Source: Lachnospiraceae bacterium
Lineage (GTDB): Bacteria > Bacillota > Clostridia > Lachnospirales > Lachnospiraceae
Direction: 5' to 3'
Length of the DNA: 64,000 nt
NCBI GenBank assembly: GCA_016286555.1
Contig: JAEETA010000011.1
Coordinates: forward strand, 1-64,000
Position numbers and translations under genes: made by a program. This document shows, in pieces, positions 53,949 to 62,613 of this stretch (the first letter of the stretch is position 1; the number at the start of each line of letters is the position of its first letter). Under the pieces are notes generated by a model. The model ran no database searches, was not told where the DNA came from, and saw nothing but the letters and a program-made list of their open reading frames with translations.

Positions 53949-54641
53949 TCAGTTCTCCTGATCGATCTTGTAGCCTACGCCCCACACTACCTTCAGGTAT
54001 TTGGGCTCCTTGGGATTGATCTCGATCTTCTCCCGGATGTGACGGATATGAACCGCAACGGTATTTTCCGCACCGAAGGCGCTCTCGTTCCAGATCTTTT
54101 CATAGATCTCATCCGTGGAAAATACGATACCCTGATTTTTCATCAGGAGCAGCAGGATGCTGTATTCAATGGGCGTTAGTTTGATAGGATCCCCGTCCAC
54201 CGTCACCTGCTTGGAATCGTCATTGATCACCAGGCCGCCGGTCTTGTAGATGCTGTCATCATCCTTCAGGCTTCCCAGGGACGTGTATCTGCGCAGGGCG
54301 GACTTAACTCTGGCCACCAGCTCCAGGGGATGGAAGGGCTTGGTGATATAATCATCCGCCCCGATGTTCAGTCCCAGGATCTTATCCGTGTCCTCGGACT
54401 TGGCGGAAAGGATCAGAATGGGAATGGAACTCTTCTCCCGCAGCTTCATGATGGTATGGATCCCGTCCAGCTTCGGCATCATCAGGTCGATGAGCAGGAG
54501 TTGCACGTCTTCCTTTGCCAGGATCTCCAGAGCCTCCTCGCCGTCGTAAGCCTTCAGGATCCTGTGATTTTCCTGAGACAGATATATTTCGATCGCATCC
54601 ACGATCTCGTGATCGTCGTCACATACCAGTATAGTAGCCAT
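53949..54641 (-). CDS. OmpR-family response regulator
   Basis: 230 residues. Receiver domain with acidic pocket CDDDHE and phospho-acceptor Asp52 in LLLIDLMMPKLDG, Lys in YITKPFHPLE; C-terminal winged helix (KLTPIEYSILLLLMKNQG, ENTVAVHIRHIREKIE, VWGVGYKI). It is transcribed before the kinase gene. The ATG follows AAGGAGAACT. Target promoters cannot be told from sequence. Confidence 0.95.
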   Translation of the reverse strand: MATILVCDDDHEIVDAIEIYLSQENHRILKAYDGEEALEILAKEDVQLLLIDLMMPKLDGIHTIMKLREKSSIPILILSAKSEDTDKILGLNIGADDYITKPFHPLELVARVKSALRRYTSLGSLKDDDSIYKTGGLVINDDSKQVTVDGDPIKLTPIEYSILLLLMKNQGIVFSTDEIYEKIWNESAFGAENTVAVHIRHIREKIEINPKEPKYLKVVWGVGYKIDQEN

Positions 54642-54658
54642 AGTTCTCCTTATTCTCC

Positions 54659-55012
54659 CTACCCTCTGTGGGGAAATGCATTTTTGATCCAGGTGACCTC
54701 GCTGCCGCAGATGCCGATGACATCGTAGCGGATGCCTCTGGAAAGGGGAATGCCGTAGCGCACCCGGTAAAAATCCGCCACACGGCAGATGGTTCGCTGC
54801 TTTTGAATCGTGACAGCAGCCAGTGGAGATCCGTTTTTGTCAGTTTTACGGTATTTTACTTCCGTAAAAACCAGGTAATCTCCGTCCTCACATACCAGAT
54901 CGATCTCACCGTTCCTGCAGCGAAAATTGGTCTCAAGGATTCTGACACCTCTGTCTTTTAAATAGGCGGCAGCCAGGTTTTCTCCTGCCGTACCTACAGA
55001 TCGTTTGTTCAA
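54659..55012 (-). CDS. yraN: YraN/UPF0102 nuclease-like protein
   Basis: 117 residues of the UPF0102 family, which has the restriction-endonuclease fold (GTAGENLAAAYLKDRGVRIL, NGEIDLVCEDGDYLVFTEVKYR). In Bacillus and others it follows rnhB; here the order rnhB, two FliK/FlhB-like genes, yraN is kept. The start is TTG behind AAGGAGAAGTA. Role proposed for the family is DNA processing; not demonstrated here. Confidence 0.9.
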   Translation of the reverse strand: MNKRSVGTAGENLAAAYLKDRGVRILETNFRCRNGEIDLVCEDGDYLVFTEVKYRKTDKNGSPLAAVTIQKQRTICRVADFYRVRYGIPLSRGIRYDVIGICGSEVTWIKNAFPHRG

Positions 55013-55025
55013 TACTTCTCCTTAT

Positions 55026-55313
55026 TTACGAGCGGATCTTGTTTTTGATCTTGTCCATGGAATCCACAAAGATCAGGATTTCCGCCACCACTTCATAAAG
55101 CTCCGGCGGGATCATCTCACCGATCTCCAGACGGGACAGGGTATCTGCCAGCTTATCGTCCCTGTGGATGGGGACATCCGCTTCTTTTGCTTTCTCTATG
55201 ATCTTTTCCGCTATGACACCACGGCCGGAGGCTACCACTTTCGGAGCCTGATCATTGGGATCGTATTCCAGCGCTATGGCCTGTTTGGGCTTATTTTGTT
55301 TCGGATCCGCCAT
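55026..55313 (-). CDS. FlhB C-terminal domain-like protein (YlqH type)
   Basis: 95 residues matching the cytoplasmic C-terminal domain of FlhB/YscU (KQAIALEYDPNDQAPKVVASG, then DVPIHRDDKLADTL and LEIGEMIPPELYEVVAEIL). The NPTH autocleavage motif of export FlhB proteins is replaced by the N-terminal start region, so no cleavage is expected. The ATG at 55313 follows GAGG. It is paired with a FliK-like gene, as ylqG-ylqH in Bacillus, with no other flagellar gene in the window. Confidence 0.88.
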   Translation of the reverse strand: MADPKQNKPKQAIALEYDPNDQAPKVVASGRGVIAEKIIEKAKEADVPIHRDDKLADTLSRLEIGEMIPPELYEVVAEILIFVDSMDKIKNKIRS

Positions 55314-55340
55314 AGACAACCTCGTTTCTTCGTTGAATCA

Positions 55341-57413
55341 TCAGGTGCGGACATCAAAGGAGATCTCTCCGCCCCTGAGATGCGCCTGAGAGATCAGAAG
55401 GGGCGCAATGCCGCCTTCCGGCAGTGGTTTTTCGTCATCCTTCTCGCCCCGTACCCGCATTTTACAGCTGCAGGCATAGCCCCTTGCTTCCAGCCTGGAA
55501 TTCAGCTCATCCATGTGCTCTGCAAGGAAATCGAGAATGGAATCATCCTGCACATAGAACTGTGTGCTAACCTTCTGCTGTGGCCCGGAATGATCCAGGG
55601 CTACATAGACATCCAGGGGGCCAAGATGCTCCATATCCAGATGCAGCAGAGCGCTGACGGAACTCTCCTTCCCGGTGAGCTTCCGTCCGTTGGTGTAGAC
55701 ATACAGATCCCCGTGGGCGGTATCGCCACCGGAAAGCCGGATGGGGAGCTGCACATAGGCATACATCTGATTTACCTGCTGCAGGAAATCCAGATTCTGC
55801 TGCATGTTGGAACTGCTCTGGAAGGCGGGAGTCTGGGTGAGATTCTGTTTGTTCAGGGTTTCAGTGATGCGCTCCAACTGGGTATTTAACCTGCGATAAA
55901 GTTCTTCCACCTTATCTTTCTCAGATACTTCCTTCGGGGAAATGCTCCACTGGGCTTTCAACAGGTCCGTGGTGAGGTTCCGCAGAGCCGGATCGTTCAG
56001 CAGGGTTTTTAAGGTGCTTTCATCCTTTGAGGACAAAGCTTTTCCAAGCACTTCACGGAAGGCATTCATAAGATCCGTGGTGCTGACCTGCCCATCATTG
56101 CCGGCTGCGGTGGAACGCAGGGATTCGGACAGGGTTAAGAGCACTTTTTCGGCTCCCTGTAAGTCACCGGAAAGGGCTTTGGCCAGATCTTCGTAGCCGG
56201 TAGAAAGACTGCGGGCAGCTTCGTTGCTGTCCCCGTTTACGTTCGTAAGGCCCGGATCCCGGATCACTGCCTTATTTTCCGTAAGGGCGCTATCCTTCAG
56301 CGGAGATGCGGCTCCATCGGGTGAATCTTTCAGGATCACGGAACCGTCTTTGGCATCGACTGCAGAAGGACTATTTCCGTTCAAGGAACCTGCTTTGTCT
56401 CCGGAATCTTCTCCGGATTGCATGGCTTTCAGAAGTTCCAGGGCTTTCTGCGCTGCGGAGAGGGGGGCCTGCCCTTCCTCGTTCTGTGACACGGGTGATG
56501 AAGTTACGTTTGAAGCAACATTTTCGGCCACGTTTGTATTCTGCGCAGCAGCTTTTCCTTCGGAACCGGATACTTCTCCGGTTTGAGCAGGTTCGGTTCC
56601 TTTGGAAAGAACTGCCGGGTTGCTTTCTTCGCCTGCATCTTCCGCTTCTCCGGCCGTTTCCCTGAGGCTCGCTATGGCAGCTTCCAAATCCTCAGGAAGT
56701 GAACTTTCTGCAATCTCTGCCAGAGACAGCAGTACCTCTCCTGCTTTTACGGTATCTCCGTTCTGAACCAGTCCCAGGATCGTTTGGTTCATGGAATCAG
56801 CCACTTCCCGCATGCCTACGCCCAGCTCATAGGAAAGGTTCTTGTAATCGGAAATCTGAGCCAGATTCTGATCGTTTACGGGGATACCAAGACGGGTCAG
56901 ATCCACCACATCCTGTACAGGTGCGGAAGGATGGTTGTTCACGGAGGAAAACATCTGCAGCAGTGAATTCCGGTCAATGGACATTCCGGCCTGCATCATG
57001 GAAGTGGTCATGGAAACCGCCTTATCGGAGGCGGGAATGCCTGCCATATCCAGCGCTCTTAAAGCAGTGGGATCCGATGCGGTATTGGTATAGAGGGGGC
57101 TTAAGGACAGAGTGCTTTGATTGGAACGCACCTCGAAGGTCAGAGTCTCACCTACAGCTGCAGGGATCCCCTTTCCGATGGAAGCATGGATCACGGAATC
57201 GTCGGGCAGGCGCAAAGTGACCTGATTGTCATTCCTTTCCACCACCTGGGCTTTGAAGGTGTCTCCCGCTTTCAGACCGGAAACCTCGTTTGCCATGGTT
57301 TCCCGTGCCCTGACAGGGGCTTCTGCGATGCCCGCAGCGTCCTTGCCGCTTACGATCTGGGCAGGACTGCTTCCGGTACGTAATATGGAATTGGCACCAA
57401 ACAGATCTGCCAT
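55341..57413 (-). CDS. FliK-like hook-length-control family protein (YlqG type)
   Basis: 690 residues. The N terminus (about 1-110) has an OB-like segment (GDTFKAQVVERNDNQVTL), the middle (about 240-430) is low in complexity and rich in serine, alanine, glutamate, and the C terminus matches the Flg_hook domain (QLPIRLSGGDTAHGDLYVYT, LGPLDVYVALD, VSTQFYVQDDSI). Flagellar FliK works with FlhB; this protein is encoded next to the FlhB-like gene, but no flagellar operon is present, so its job could be different. Confidence 0.83.
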   Translation of the reverse strand: MADLFGANSILRTGSSPAQIVSGKDAAGIAEAPVRARETMANEVSGLKAGDTFKAQVVERNDNQVTLRLPDDSVIHASIGKGIPAAVGETLTFEVRSNQSTLSLSPLYTNTASDPTALRALDMAGIPASDKAVSMTTSMMQAGMSIDRNSLLQMFSSVNNHPSAPVQDVVDLTRLGIPVNDQNLAQISDYKNLSYELGVGMREVADSMNQTILGLVQNGDTVKAGEVLLSLAEIAESSLPEDLEAAIASLRETAGEAEDAGEESNPAVLSKGTEPAQTGEVSGSEGKAAAQNTNVAENVASNVTSSPVSQNEEGQAPLSAAQKALELLKAMQSGEDSGDKAGSLNGNSPSAVDAKDGSVILKDSPDGAASPLKDSALTENKAVIRDPGLTNVNGDSNEAARSLSTGYEDLAKALSGDLQGAEKVLLTLSESLRSTAAGNDGQVSTTDLMNAFREVLGKALSSKDESTLKTLLNDPALRNLTTDLLKAQWSISPKEVSEKDKVEELYRRLNTQLERITETLNKQNLTQTPAFQSSSNMQQNLDFLQQVNQMYAYVQLPIRLSGGDTAHGDLYVYTNGRKLTGKESSVSALLHLDMEHLGPLDVYVALDHSGPQQKVSTQFYVQDDSILDFLAEHMDELNSRLEARGYACSCKMRVRGEKDDEKPLPEGGIAPLLISQAHLRGGEISFDVRT

Positions 57414-57436
57414 AGGCGCTCTCCCATGATTTATGC

Positions 57437-58192
57437 TTAGATGTAGTCGTGAATGAAGCTCCTGCGATGCTCCGGACAGGGACCGTACTCCCGAATGGCT
57501 GCGATATGCTCAGCCGTTCCGTAGCCTGCATTTTTCTCAAAGCCATAGACCGGATACTGCTTTCCCAGTTCCTTCATCATCCGGTCTCTGGTGACCTTGG
57601 CAAAAATGCTGGCGGCACCGATGGAAATGCTCTTTGCATCTCCTTTGATGATGGGCACCTGAGGAATGTTTACCTGCGGAATGGTCACAGCATCGTTTAA
57701 CAACAGGTCAGGTGTAACTCCCAGTCCCGCGATAGCGGCTCTCATGGCTTCGTAAGTAGCCTGCAGAATGTTGATCTCATCAATGCGCTGTGCAGAGATC
57801 ACACCCACACTGACGGCTACGGCTTTGGCCTTGATGTCGTCATAAAGCTTCTCTCTCATTTTTTCGGAGAGTTTCTTGGAATCGTTTATATACAGGATGT
57901 CACAATCCTTTGGAAGGATACAGGCGCCGGCTACCACGGGGCCTGCGAAGGGGCCTCTTCCCACTTCGTCGATGCCGCAGATAAACCGGCAGTCCGGGTA
58001 CTGTCTCTCATAGGTCCAAAGCGCATCGATCCTGCGTTTTTCCGCTTCCAGAGCCTCTGCCTTCTTGCGTGCGCCGACACAGAGTTTTACAACACCTGCC
58101 CTTTCGTCCTCTGCGTACGCAGCTGCAAAAGCCTCATATTCATTTTCCCGCAGAGCTTCATACTCTGCTTTGATCTCAGAGATGGCCTTCAT
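57437..58192 (-). CDS. rnhB: Ribonuclease HII
   Basis: 251 residues; removes RNA from RNA-DNA hybrids and single ribonucleotides in DNA. The acidic metal site is visible: FICGIDEVGRGPFAGPVVAGA (Asp, Glu), LYINDSKKLSEK and the third Asp in LLNDAVTIPQ, plus the C-terminal GYGTAEHIAAIREYGPCPEH. It overlaps the lepB stop by four bases. Confidence 0.96.
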   Translation of the reverse strand: MKAISEIKAEYEALRENEYEAFAAAYAEDERAGVVKLCVGARKKAEALEAEKRRIDALWTYERQYPDCRFICGIDEVGRGPFAGPVVAGACILPKDCDILYINDSKKLSEKMREKLYDDIKAKAVAVSVGVISAQRIDEINILQATYEAMRAAIAGLGVTPDLLLNDAVTIPQVNIPQVPIIKGDAKSISIGAASIFAKVTRDRMMKELGKQYPVYGFEKNAGYGTAEHIAAIREYGPCPEHRRSFIHDYI

Positions 58193-58731
58193 TTGCCTAC
58201 CTTCCCGAACTTGTTAAACGGATACATACGAAGGACCGCTTTCCCGATGATATCGGACTTTTTGATATTTCCCACGGCCTCAAATCGGCTGTCCAGGGAG
58301 TTGTTTCGGTTGTCTCCCATGACAAAGAACTCGCCCTCTCCAAGCTTCACTTCATTGATGGCGCGTCCGATGTGCGCGGTGTCGATGGTCTCCTTACCGT
58401 AATGCTCTTCCAGGACTTCCCCGTTGATGTAGATCACGCCCTCCTCATCAATGCGGACCGTTTCTCCGGGAAGACCGATGACGCGCTTGATGTAATAGGT
58501 GCCGGGCTCGTAATTTACTTTCAGTACCACGATATCAAAGCGCTCGGGATCACCGAAATGATATCCCAGTTTATTCACCCAGAGATTGTCGCCGTTTTCC
58601 AGCGTATCGTTCATGGAAGGGCCCTCCACCACGGTGCGCTGTCCCACATATTTGATCACAAATGCAGTAAGAGCCAGTACCACCAGAAAATAAATGGCGG
58701 TGGAGATCAGCTCCTTTTGAAATTTGGTCAT
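58189..58731 (-). CDS. lepB: Type I signal peptidase, copy 1
   Basis: 180 residues with one N-terminal membrane segment. Catalytic serine in EGPSMNDTLENGD and lysine in YYIKRVIGLPGETV, and box E MGDNRNNSLDSR. It cleaves signal peptides of exported proteins. This copy lies between rbgA and rnhB, the second lies on the other side of rbgA; the duplication is recent enough in layout but the sequences differ strongly. Confidence 0.94.
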   Translation of the reverse strand: MTKFQKELISTAIYFLVVLALTAFVIKYVGQRTVVEGPSMNDTLENGDNLWVNKLGYHFGDPERFDIVVLKVNYEPGTYYIKRVIGLPGETVRIDEEGVIYINGEVLEEHYGKETIDTAHIGRAINEVKLGEGEFFVMGDNRNNSLDSRFEAVGNIKKSDIIGKAVLRMYPFNKFGKVGK

Positions 58732-58742
58732 AACCTGCCTCC

Positions 58743-59597
58743 TTACGGGCGCTCTACGCTGATACGTCCGAATCTGCCTGCACGGAAATCTTCCAGGGTC
58801 TGTGCCGCAGCCTTTTCAATATCCGGTTCATCACCTTTTTTCAGGAAACCTCTGCTCCGGGCAATCTGCTCCAGAAGCGCTGCCTCAGGATGCTCCGAAT
58901 CTGCCGAAACACCTTCAATGTGGTAATATTCCTCCAGCTTTCCCGCAGCGTCCGTCTCCAGGAACCGGATCAGGTCTGCAGCCAGCTCCTCTACAATAAG
59001 GATCTGATCGTTCATGGATCCGATGAAGGCCAGGTGCATGCCCACGGTCTGATCTTCAAATCTGGGCCAGAGGATTCCGGGCGTATCCAGGAGTTCTACG
59101 TTGGCTCCCGTGCGGATCCACTGATTGCTGCGTGTGACGCCGGGTTTGTTACCGGTCTTGGCCGCAGCTTTGCCGATGAAGGAATTAATGTAAGTGGATT
59201 TTCCCACGTTGGGAATGCCGCAGATCATGGCGCGGATAGGGCGGTTCAGAATGCCCCTCTTTTTGTCCCGCTCGATCTTCTCTCTACAGACCTCCGCAAT
59301 GATGGGCTTCATGGTCTTTGCAAGGCCGGGAGCTTTGGCATTGCATTCCACTGCCTTAATCCCCTTCTCCGCAAAATGCTGCTTCCAGAGAGCGGTGACA
59401 TTTGGATCCGCCAGATCAGCCTTGTTCAGGATCACCAGACGGAACTTTCCATTCCCTAATTTATCGATGTCGGGATTCCGGCTGCTGAAAGGGATGCGTG
59501 CGTCCACGATCTCAATCACCAGATCGATGAGTTTTAACTGTTCCTGCATGGCCCGGACGGATTTTGTCATATGTCCGGGATACCATTGATAATTCAT
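58743..59597 (-). CDS. rbgA: RbgA (YlqF), ribosome biogenesis GTPase
   Basis: 284 residues with the circularly permuted G motifs G4-G5-G1-G2-G3 (VILNKADLADP then GIPNVGKSTYINSF then LDTPGI). RbgA promotes late assembly of the 50S subunit. Start behind GAGGTAAATT. The position between rplS and rnhB is the same as in Bacillus subtilis. Confidence 0.95.
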   Translation of the reverse strand: MNYQWYPGHMTKSVRAMQEQLKLIDLVIEIVDARIPFSSRNPDIDKLGNGKFRLVILNKADLADPNVTALWKQHFAEKGIKAVECNAKAPGLAKTMKPIIAEVCREKIERDKKRGILNRPIRAMICGIPNVGKSTYINSFIGKAAAKTGNKPGVTRSNQWIRTGANVELLDTPGILWPRFEDQTVGMHLAFIGSMNDQILIVEELAADLIRFLETDAAGKLEEYYHIEGVSADSEHPEAALLEQIARSRGFLKKGDEPDIEKAAAQTLEDFRAGRFGRISVERP

Positions 59598-59611
59598 AAT
59601 TTACCTCTGAT

Positions 59612-60190
59612 TTATTTCACGATATGCGTGGAGTATCCGTGGCTTTTCCTGGCCAGCCAGACTCTCCCCACAATGTCTTCTTCTTTCACAAATCCGATGT
59701 TGGAGGATCTGGAATCCTCGCTGGAGGAAGGATTGTCTCCCATGACGAAGTACTCGCCGGTCCCAAGAAGCAGCTCCGATTCTGCAATGCCGGGATCCAG
59801 GATTTTCTCCGTTACATACTCGCTGGGAATATCATTGACATAAAAAATGCCGTCACGGATCACGATGGTATCTCCGGGACGTCCGACGATTCGTTTGGTG
59901 TAATAGTGGGTATATTCGTTTCCGTTGGGAAGAAACAGAACCACATCCCCATAGCCGGGAGATCCCAAAACATAGGAAAAGCGGTTGATCAGGATCTCCT
60001 GCTCACTGCCCAGTTCCGGCTCCATGGAATTTCCCACCACATTGGAGGACATGCCAAAAAAATAGACCGTCACGATGCCCAGGAAGATCACAGCCGCGAC
60101 GGAAAACAGCCAGGACAAAATCTCCGACAGGAGTTTGGAGCTGATATGCTTCTTTTTCTGATAAAAGGATAGCCCCTTGTGCTTTGCCAT
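59612..60190 (-). CDS. lepB: Type I signal peptidase, copy 2
   Basis: 192 residues with one membrane segment (about 23-45). Catalytic serine in VVGNSMEPELGSEQEI and lysine in YYTKRIVGRPGDTIV; box E MGDNPSSSEDSR. Like copy 1 it lacks a second span. The basic N terminus (MAKHKGLSFYQKKK) differs. It has its own weak promoter and is the first gene downstream of the rplS terminator. Confidence 0.93.
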   Translation of the reverse strand: MAKHKGLSFYQKKKHISSKLLSEILSWLFSVAAVIFLGIVTVYFFGMSSNVVGNSMEPELGSEQEILINRFSYVLGSPGYGDVVLFLPNGNEYTHYYTKRIVGRPGDTIVIRDGIFYVNDIPSEYVTEKILDPGIAESELLLGTGEYFVMGDNPSSSEDSRSSNIGFVKEEDIVGRVWLARKSHGYSTHIVK

Positions 60191-60222
60191 GGTCCTCTCC
60201 CAAAATCCTCATAGTTAGGTTA

Positions 60223-60231
60223 ATTTTACCA
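60223..60231 (-). promoter_or_regulatory. Extended -10 promoter of lepB copy 2
   Basis: Minus-strand TGGTAAAAT: an extended -10 (TGn followed by TAAAAT at 60223-60228). No good -35 hexamer was found at 17 or 18 bases. It would drive lepB, rbgA, lepB and rnhB after the rplS terminator. Confidence 0.45.
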
Positions 60232-60281
60232 TATTTTGCACAATACAGGTAGGGGAAAATACTTAGACGAATGTTTGAAGA

Positions 60282-60321
60282 ATAGAATAAAAGAGGCAAC
60301 CACCAAAGCGGTGATTGCCTC
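60282..60321 (-). terminator. Terminator after rplS
   Basis: A 12-base stem (60293-60304 with 60310-60321, one G-U type pair in RNA, loop AAAGC on the plus strand) followed on the minus strand by TTTTATTCTATTC. Confidence 0.88.
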
Positions 60322-60327
60322 CATAGA

Positions 60328-60675
60328 TTATCGAACGACTTCTTTAACCTTTGCAGCCTTACCGGTGCGCTCACGCAGGTAGTTCAGCTTTGCTCTGCGT
60401 ACCTTACCTCTGCGGATCACTTCGATCTTCTCAACGTTGGGAGAGTGAAGGGGCCAGGTCTTCTCAACGCCTACGCCGCCGGAAGTCTTTCTGACGGTGA
60501 AGGTCTCACGGTTGGAGCCGCCCTGTCTCTTGAGAACGGTGCCCTCAAAGATCTGGACTCTCTCGCGGTTACCCTCTTTGATCTTACCGTAAACCTTAAC
60601 GGTATCGCCTACGTTAAACTCAGGCACTTCCGCTTTCTTCTGCTCGGCTTCGATCTCCTTGATGATGTCATTCAT
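60328..60675 (-). CDS. rplS: Large ribosomal subunit protein bL19
   Basis: 115 residues, usual length. Begins [19 protein letters not shown] and has the family stretch [40 protein letters not shown] and the basic C-terminal [15 protein letters not shown]. bL19 lies at the 30S-50S interface. ATG behind AAAGGAGTTATTACA; the leader can hide this site in a small hairpin. Confidence 0.97.
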   Translation of the reverse strand: MNDIIKEIEAEQKKAEVPEFNVGDTVKVYGKIKEGNRERVQIFEGTVLKRQGGSNRETFTVRKTSGGVGVEKTWPLHSPNVEKIEVIRRGKVRRAKLNYLRERTGKAAKVKEVVR

Positions 60676-60749
60676 TGTAATAACTCCTTTCCAAAGGATG
60701 TTCTTAATACCACTCCGGTAACAGAGGACCATCTGTCTATCAGTGCAAC
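60676..60749 (-). ncRNA. rplS leader with a ribosome-site hairpin
   Basis: The roughly 74-base leader includes TCCTT-TGGA-AAGGA on the minus strand (60685-60698), which pairs the Shine-Dalgarno sequence. L19 leaders are a known autoregulatory family in Firmicutes; I assign this by position and the hairpin only. Confidence 0.45.
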
Positions 60750-60755
60750 ATTAGT

Positions 60756-60784
60756 AATATACTATGTAAACGTGCCGATTGCAA
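60756..60784 (-). promoter_or_regulatory. rplS promoter
   Basis: Minus-strand -35 TTGCAA (60779-60784) and -10 TATATT (60756-60761) with 17-base spacing, directly after trmD. It lets rplS be made independently of the rpsP-trmD transcript. Confidence 0.8.
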
Positions 60785-60831
60785 GCACTTTTTTCTAAAA
60801 ACACCGTAAAATGAGGATTTCTCCTGCAAAA

Positions 60832-62022
60832 TCATAATAAAACCCGCTTTACAGGGGCCTCGGAAGGATAAAAACGAAGGGAATCCGTCAAATCCGTATC
60901 CGCATCGGCCGGCAGGAACAGCCAGGGAAACTCACCTCTTTGATAAGCGGCGTTAGCACTGAGGATCATTTTTTTCTTATCCTCCGTATCCGCATGTCTG
61001 GGCTGTGGCAGCGGGCTGCGTTCCGTATAGACGTAAAAACGACCGGATGCGGCCTTATCCTGTATGTTCTCAGGAAGAAGATACTGCAAGTCTTCTTCCA
61101 CGTACAGAATGGCGCCTTCATTCAGATCTTCCAACTTTTGCTCCAGGGCTTCTCTGTCGGTGGATAGTTCAACACGGAAATCTCCCACGGAGACCAGAAA
61201 CGCTTCTTTTCCGTCCTTTCCGGTCAAAAGGAGCACCGATCCGTTATCAAAAAGCACCTTTTCCTTCCCGGTACGGAAGAAATTTATGGCGGGAGCATGG
61301 AGCTTTTTGCGTTTTAAGAGCCCTTCGATCCGCTCGGTACGGTAAAGGTATTTTTCGTACAGATCCGGCCTGTTTTCTTTGGTAACACGGATTGACTGAT
61401 CCAGTCGCCAGCTTTCTATCTTCGCGTGATCCCCGGTAAGCAAGACTTCCGGGACCGCCATTCCGTTCCAGATCTCAGGCTTGGTGTACTGGGGATATTC
61501 CAGCAGATCGTTATGAAAGCTTTCGATCTCGGAGCTGGCTTCATTTCCAAGGACCCCGGGCACCAGCCTTGCGATGGCATCGATCATGATCATGGCGGGA
61601 AGCTCTCCTCCCGTCAGTACATAATCTCCCACGGACACCCGGTCAGTGATGCATTTGTCCAGGACTCTTTCATCCACACCTTCGTAATGACCGCACAGGA
61701 AGATCAGTTCCTCCTCATGAGAAAGCTCTTCTGCCATGTCCTGGGTAAAAGGCTTCCCCTGGGGCGTCAGGTAGATCGTCCGCACTTTCCGGTCACCACG
61801 CAGGTCCGTAATGGCGTCATAGACGCACTGAGGACGGATCAGGAGTCCGGCACCGCCGCCGTAGGTGGAATCGTCCACCTTGCCGTGCTTATTCCCGGAA
61901 TAATCCCTCAGATAGACGGGGTTGATCTCCAGATATTCATTTTTGACAGCTCTTCCGATGATGCTGCTGCTCGCAATGGATGCGATGAGCTCAGGAAAAA
62001 GCGTGATCACTGAAAATTTCAT
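60832..62022 (-). CDS. trmD: TrmD, tRNA m1G37 methyltransferase, with long C-terminal extension
   Basis: 396 residues. The first 240 are a normal TrmD: YGGGAGLLI, the knot region LCGHYEGVDERV, VGDYVLTGGELPAM and catalytic Asp in MIMIDAIAR. Residues 241-396 are an added domain of unknown type (strand-rich, e.g. KVLFDNGSVLLLTGKDGK and EGAILYVEEDLQYL). Normal TrmD ends near 240-250. It starts within the rimM stop (ATGA). m1G37 prevents frameshifting. Confidence 0.94.
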   Translation of the reverse strand: MKFSVITLFPELIASIASSSIIGRAVKNEYLEINPVYLRDYSGNKHGKVDDSTYGGGAGLLIRPQCVYDAITDLRGDRKVRTIYLTPQGKPFTQDMAEELSHEEELIFLCGHYEGVDERVLDKCITDRVSVGDYVLTGGELPAMIMIDAIARLVPGVLGNEASSEIESFHNDLLEYPQYTKPEIWNGMAVPEVLLTGDHAKIESWRLDQSIRVTKENRPDLYEKYLYRTERIEGLLKRKKLHAPAINFFRTGKEKVLFDNGSVLLLTGKDGKEAFLVSVGDFRVELSTDREALEQKLEDLNEGAILYVEEDLQYLLPENIQDKAASGRFYVYTERSPLPQPRHADTEDKKKMILSANAAYQRGEFPWLFLPADADTDLTDSLRFYPSEAPVKRVLL

Positions 62023-62534
62023 GCTTCATCCAACAGTCCGGGCAGGAGGTGCACTTTCATGATGCCGCTCTCCACATCAACGGACAAGATACATTCGTGA
62101 ATGGCGGGGATCAGTACTTCACCGCCACCATTCAGTTCCACGATATAAACATCGTTTGCACCGGTGGGCAGGACCTCTTTCAATGTACCCAGCTCCTGCT
62201 CCTCGTCTGTTATGACCTTCATGCCCAGAAGATCTGCGATAAAATACTCGTCCTTCTTCAGAGGCACTGCGTCCTTACGTGCAACGAAAATGCCGCACTG
62301 GCGGTAGTTTTTTACCTCCTCAGGCGCTTCGATGCCCTTCAGCTTCAGCAGCACCTGGTCGGGGCTGACACGGACGCTTTCCACATCCCGCAGCTGCATC
62401 TGACCTTTCAGCTCCAGGAAAACGGTCTTCAGTTTCTTAAAACGGGCGGGATCATCGGTGGTGGGGTAGACTTTCATCTCTCCCTTAACGCCGTGAGATG
62501 CCGTGATGATGCCAATCTTTAAATACTCTTCCAT
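62019..62534 (-). CDS. rimM: RimM, 16S rRNA maturation factor
   Basis: 171 residues; binds ribosomal protein uS19 and supports 30S head assembly. An N-terminal RimM barrel (LKIGIITASHGVKGEMKVYP) and a C-terminal PRC-barrel (EYFIADLLGMKVITDEEQELG, ANDVYIVELNGGGEVLIPA). It is in the order khpA-rimM-trmD-rplS found across bacteria. ATG behind AAGGTAAATCT. Confidence 0.95.
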   Translation of the reverse strand: MEEYLKIGIITASHGVKGEMKVYPTTDDPARFKKLKTVFLELKGQMQLRDVESVRVSPDQVLLKLKGIEAPEEVKNYRQCGIFVARKDAVPLKKDEYFIADLLGMKVITDEEQELGTLKEVLPTGANDVYIVELNGGGEVLIPAIHECILSVDVESGIMKVHLLPGLLDEA

Positions 62535-62560
62535 AGATTTACCTTAAAAGTGCTTCTTAG

Positions 62561-62594
62561 AAAAATGGAGGACACCCCGCAGGGAGTCCTCCAT
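62561..62594 (-). terminator. Terminator or attenuator between khpA and rimM
   Basis: A stem pairs 62565-62573 with 62586-62594, with three further GC pairs inside, followed on the minus strand by TTTTTC. It sits inside what is otherwise a single operon, so it may reduce rather than stop transcription into rimM and trmD. Confidence 0.75.
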
Positions 62595-62613
62595 CGAGGT
62601 TCTACTTTCCGGA

